Shown here piece after piece: positions 63,616 to 64,000 of a stretch of DNA of 64,000 bases. The notes below the pieces were generated by a model. It did not search any database. It was not told the DNA's origin and saw only the letters and a program-made list of their open reading frames with translations. Origin of the DNA: Lysobacter changpingensis (GTDB lineage Bacteria; Pseudomonadota; Gammaproteobacteria; Xanthomonadales; Xanthomonadaceae); NCBI RefSeq assembly GCF_017308985.1, contig NZ_JADWPE010000002.1, positions 558,001 through 622,000 on the forward strand. Reading direction: 5' to 3'. The position numbers and the translations under genes are program-made. The first letter of the stretch is position 1, and each line of letters starts with the position of its first letter.

Positions 63616-64000
63616 TCAGGCCTTCTCGGCGGCCTTCGCGCGATCCCAGAGGCGATCCTGCGCTTCCAGCGGAAGGCCGGCAAGCGATGTGCCGTCGGCC
63701 TGCGCCAGCGCCTCCATCGCACGGAAGCGGCGTTCGAACTTGAGGTTGGCGCGCCGCATCGCCGCGCCCACGTCGACCTGCGCATGCCGCGCGAGGTTGG
63801 CGCAGACGAACAGCACGTCGCCGATCTCGTCCTCCAGCCGGTCGCGCGCCGCGGCATCGTCCGGATTGGCGTCGAGCGCGGCGAATTCGGCGCGCACCTC
63901 GTCGATTTCCTCGTGCAGCTTGGCGAACACCGGCGTCACGTCCGGCCAGTCGAAGCCCACGCGCGCGGCGCGCTTCTGCAGCTTCACGGCGCGCTGCCAT
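63616..64000 (-). CDS. mazG: Nucleoside triphosphate pyrophosphohydrolase MazG, 3' part
   Basis: The gene runs off the right edge. The visible 128 residues (read from WQRAVKLQKRAARVGFDWPD) include the EIDEVRAE and EDEIGDVLFVCANLARH motifs, the metal-binding E/D pattern of the C-terminal MazG domain. It hydrolyses non-canonical NTPs; in E. coli it also affects ppGpp. The start lies outside the window. Confidence 0.9.
   Translation of the reverse strand, partial: WQRAVKLQKRAARVGFDWPDVTPVFAKLHEEIDEVRAEFAALDANPDDAAARDRLEDEIGDVLFVCANLARHAQVDVGAAMRRANLKFERRFRAMEALAQADGTSLAGLPLEAQDRLWDRAKAAEKA

Overview
The window is a contiguous piece of a high-GC gammaproteobacterial chromosome, most likely Xanthomonadaceae and close to Lysobacter or Luteimonas. 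The reasons are the strongly GC-biased third codon positions, an Ax21-like outer-membrane protein, a cluster of secreted proteases with P domains, DUF1631 and DUF3106 proteins, a three-subunit (split alpha) transhydrogenase, and dispersed palindromic repeats. I see no plasmid, phage, integron, CRISPR or rRNA/tRNA features. Most of the window reads as core chromosome with a somewhat more variable first 20 kb.

Layout. 1-4.4 kb: three minus-strand secreted proteases in tandem (subtilisin, zinc metalloprotease, start of a second subtilisin). 4.9-10.3 kb: sufT, then two regulator/membrane-protein pairs (a MocR-type regulator and an AraC-type regulator, each next to a paralogous small membrane protein) and a secreted orphan. 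10.5-16.7 kb: an Hsp70-like protein, pntB-pntA2 on the minus strand, an ECF sigma/anti-sigma-like/DUF3106 operon, and pntA1 on the plus strand. 16.7-17.3 kb is a repeat-rich gap. 17.3-24.4 kb: DUF1631 protein, nitroreductase plus 5'-3' exonuclease, Nudix hydrolase, sugar-type MFS transporter, proline iminopeptidase. 24.6-30.1 kb: Ax21-like protein, prmC, and the peroxide locus ahpC-ahpF-oxyR with an OxyR operator ahead of ahpC. 30.2-41.1 kb: apt, DUF2007, glnS, a Cys-rich lipoprotein, a deaminase, rlmM, an EF-hand protein, two ubiquinone hydroxylases, a membrane protein next to a cobalamin adenosyltransferase, a deacetylase and msrB.

41.2-50.9 kb carries the conserved envelope/housekeeping run lptD-surA-pdxA-rsmA-apaG-apaH, facing lgt-thyA-folA. 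50.9-54.4 kb has lemA with two TPM-domain genes, terC and dgkA. 54.7-56.7 kb has two small alpha/beta-fold enzymes and an isoaspartyl peptidase. 56.9-62.8 kb is a minus-strand block: response regulator, sensor kinase, a short gap, then a MacA-type adaptor and a split MacB (ATPase and permease on separate, ATGA-coupled genes). The window ends in a small DMT-type membrane protein, a DUF962 protein and the 3' part of mazG.

The most interesting material is non-coding or architectural: an approximately 80-bp perfect-palindrome repeat family with at least five full copies and no visible cognate transposase; a transhydrogenase operon broken by a sigma-factor operon; the shared P domain of neighbouring unrelated proteases; the paired regulator/membrane-protein paralogues; and the OxyR promoter geometry. 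I did not find a clear undescribed defence or mobile system. No computation or database search was possible; family names rest on recognised motifs and are graded by confidence.
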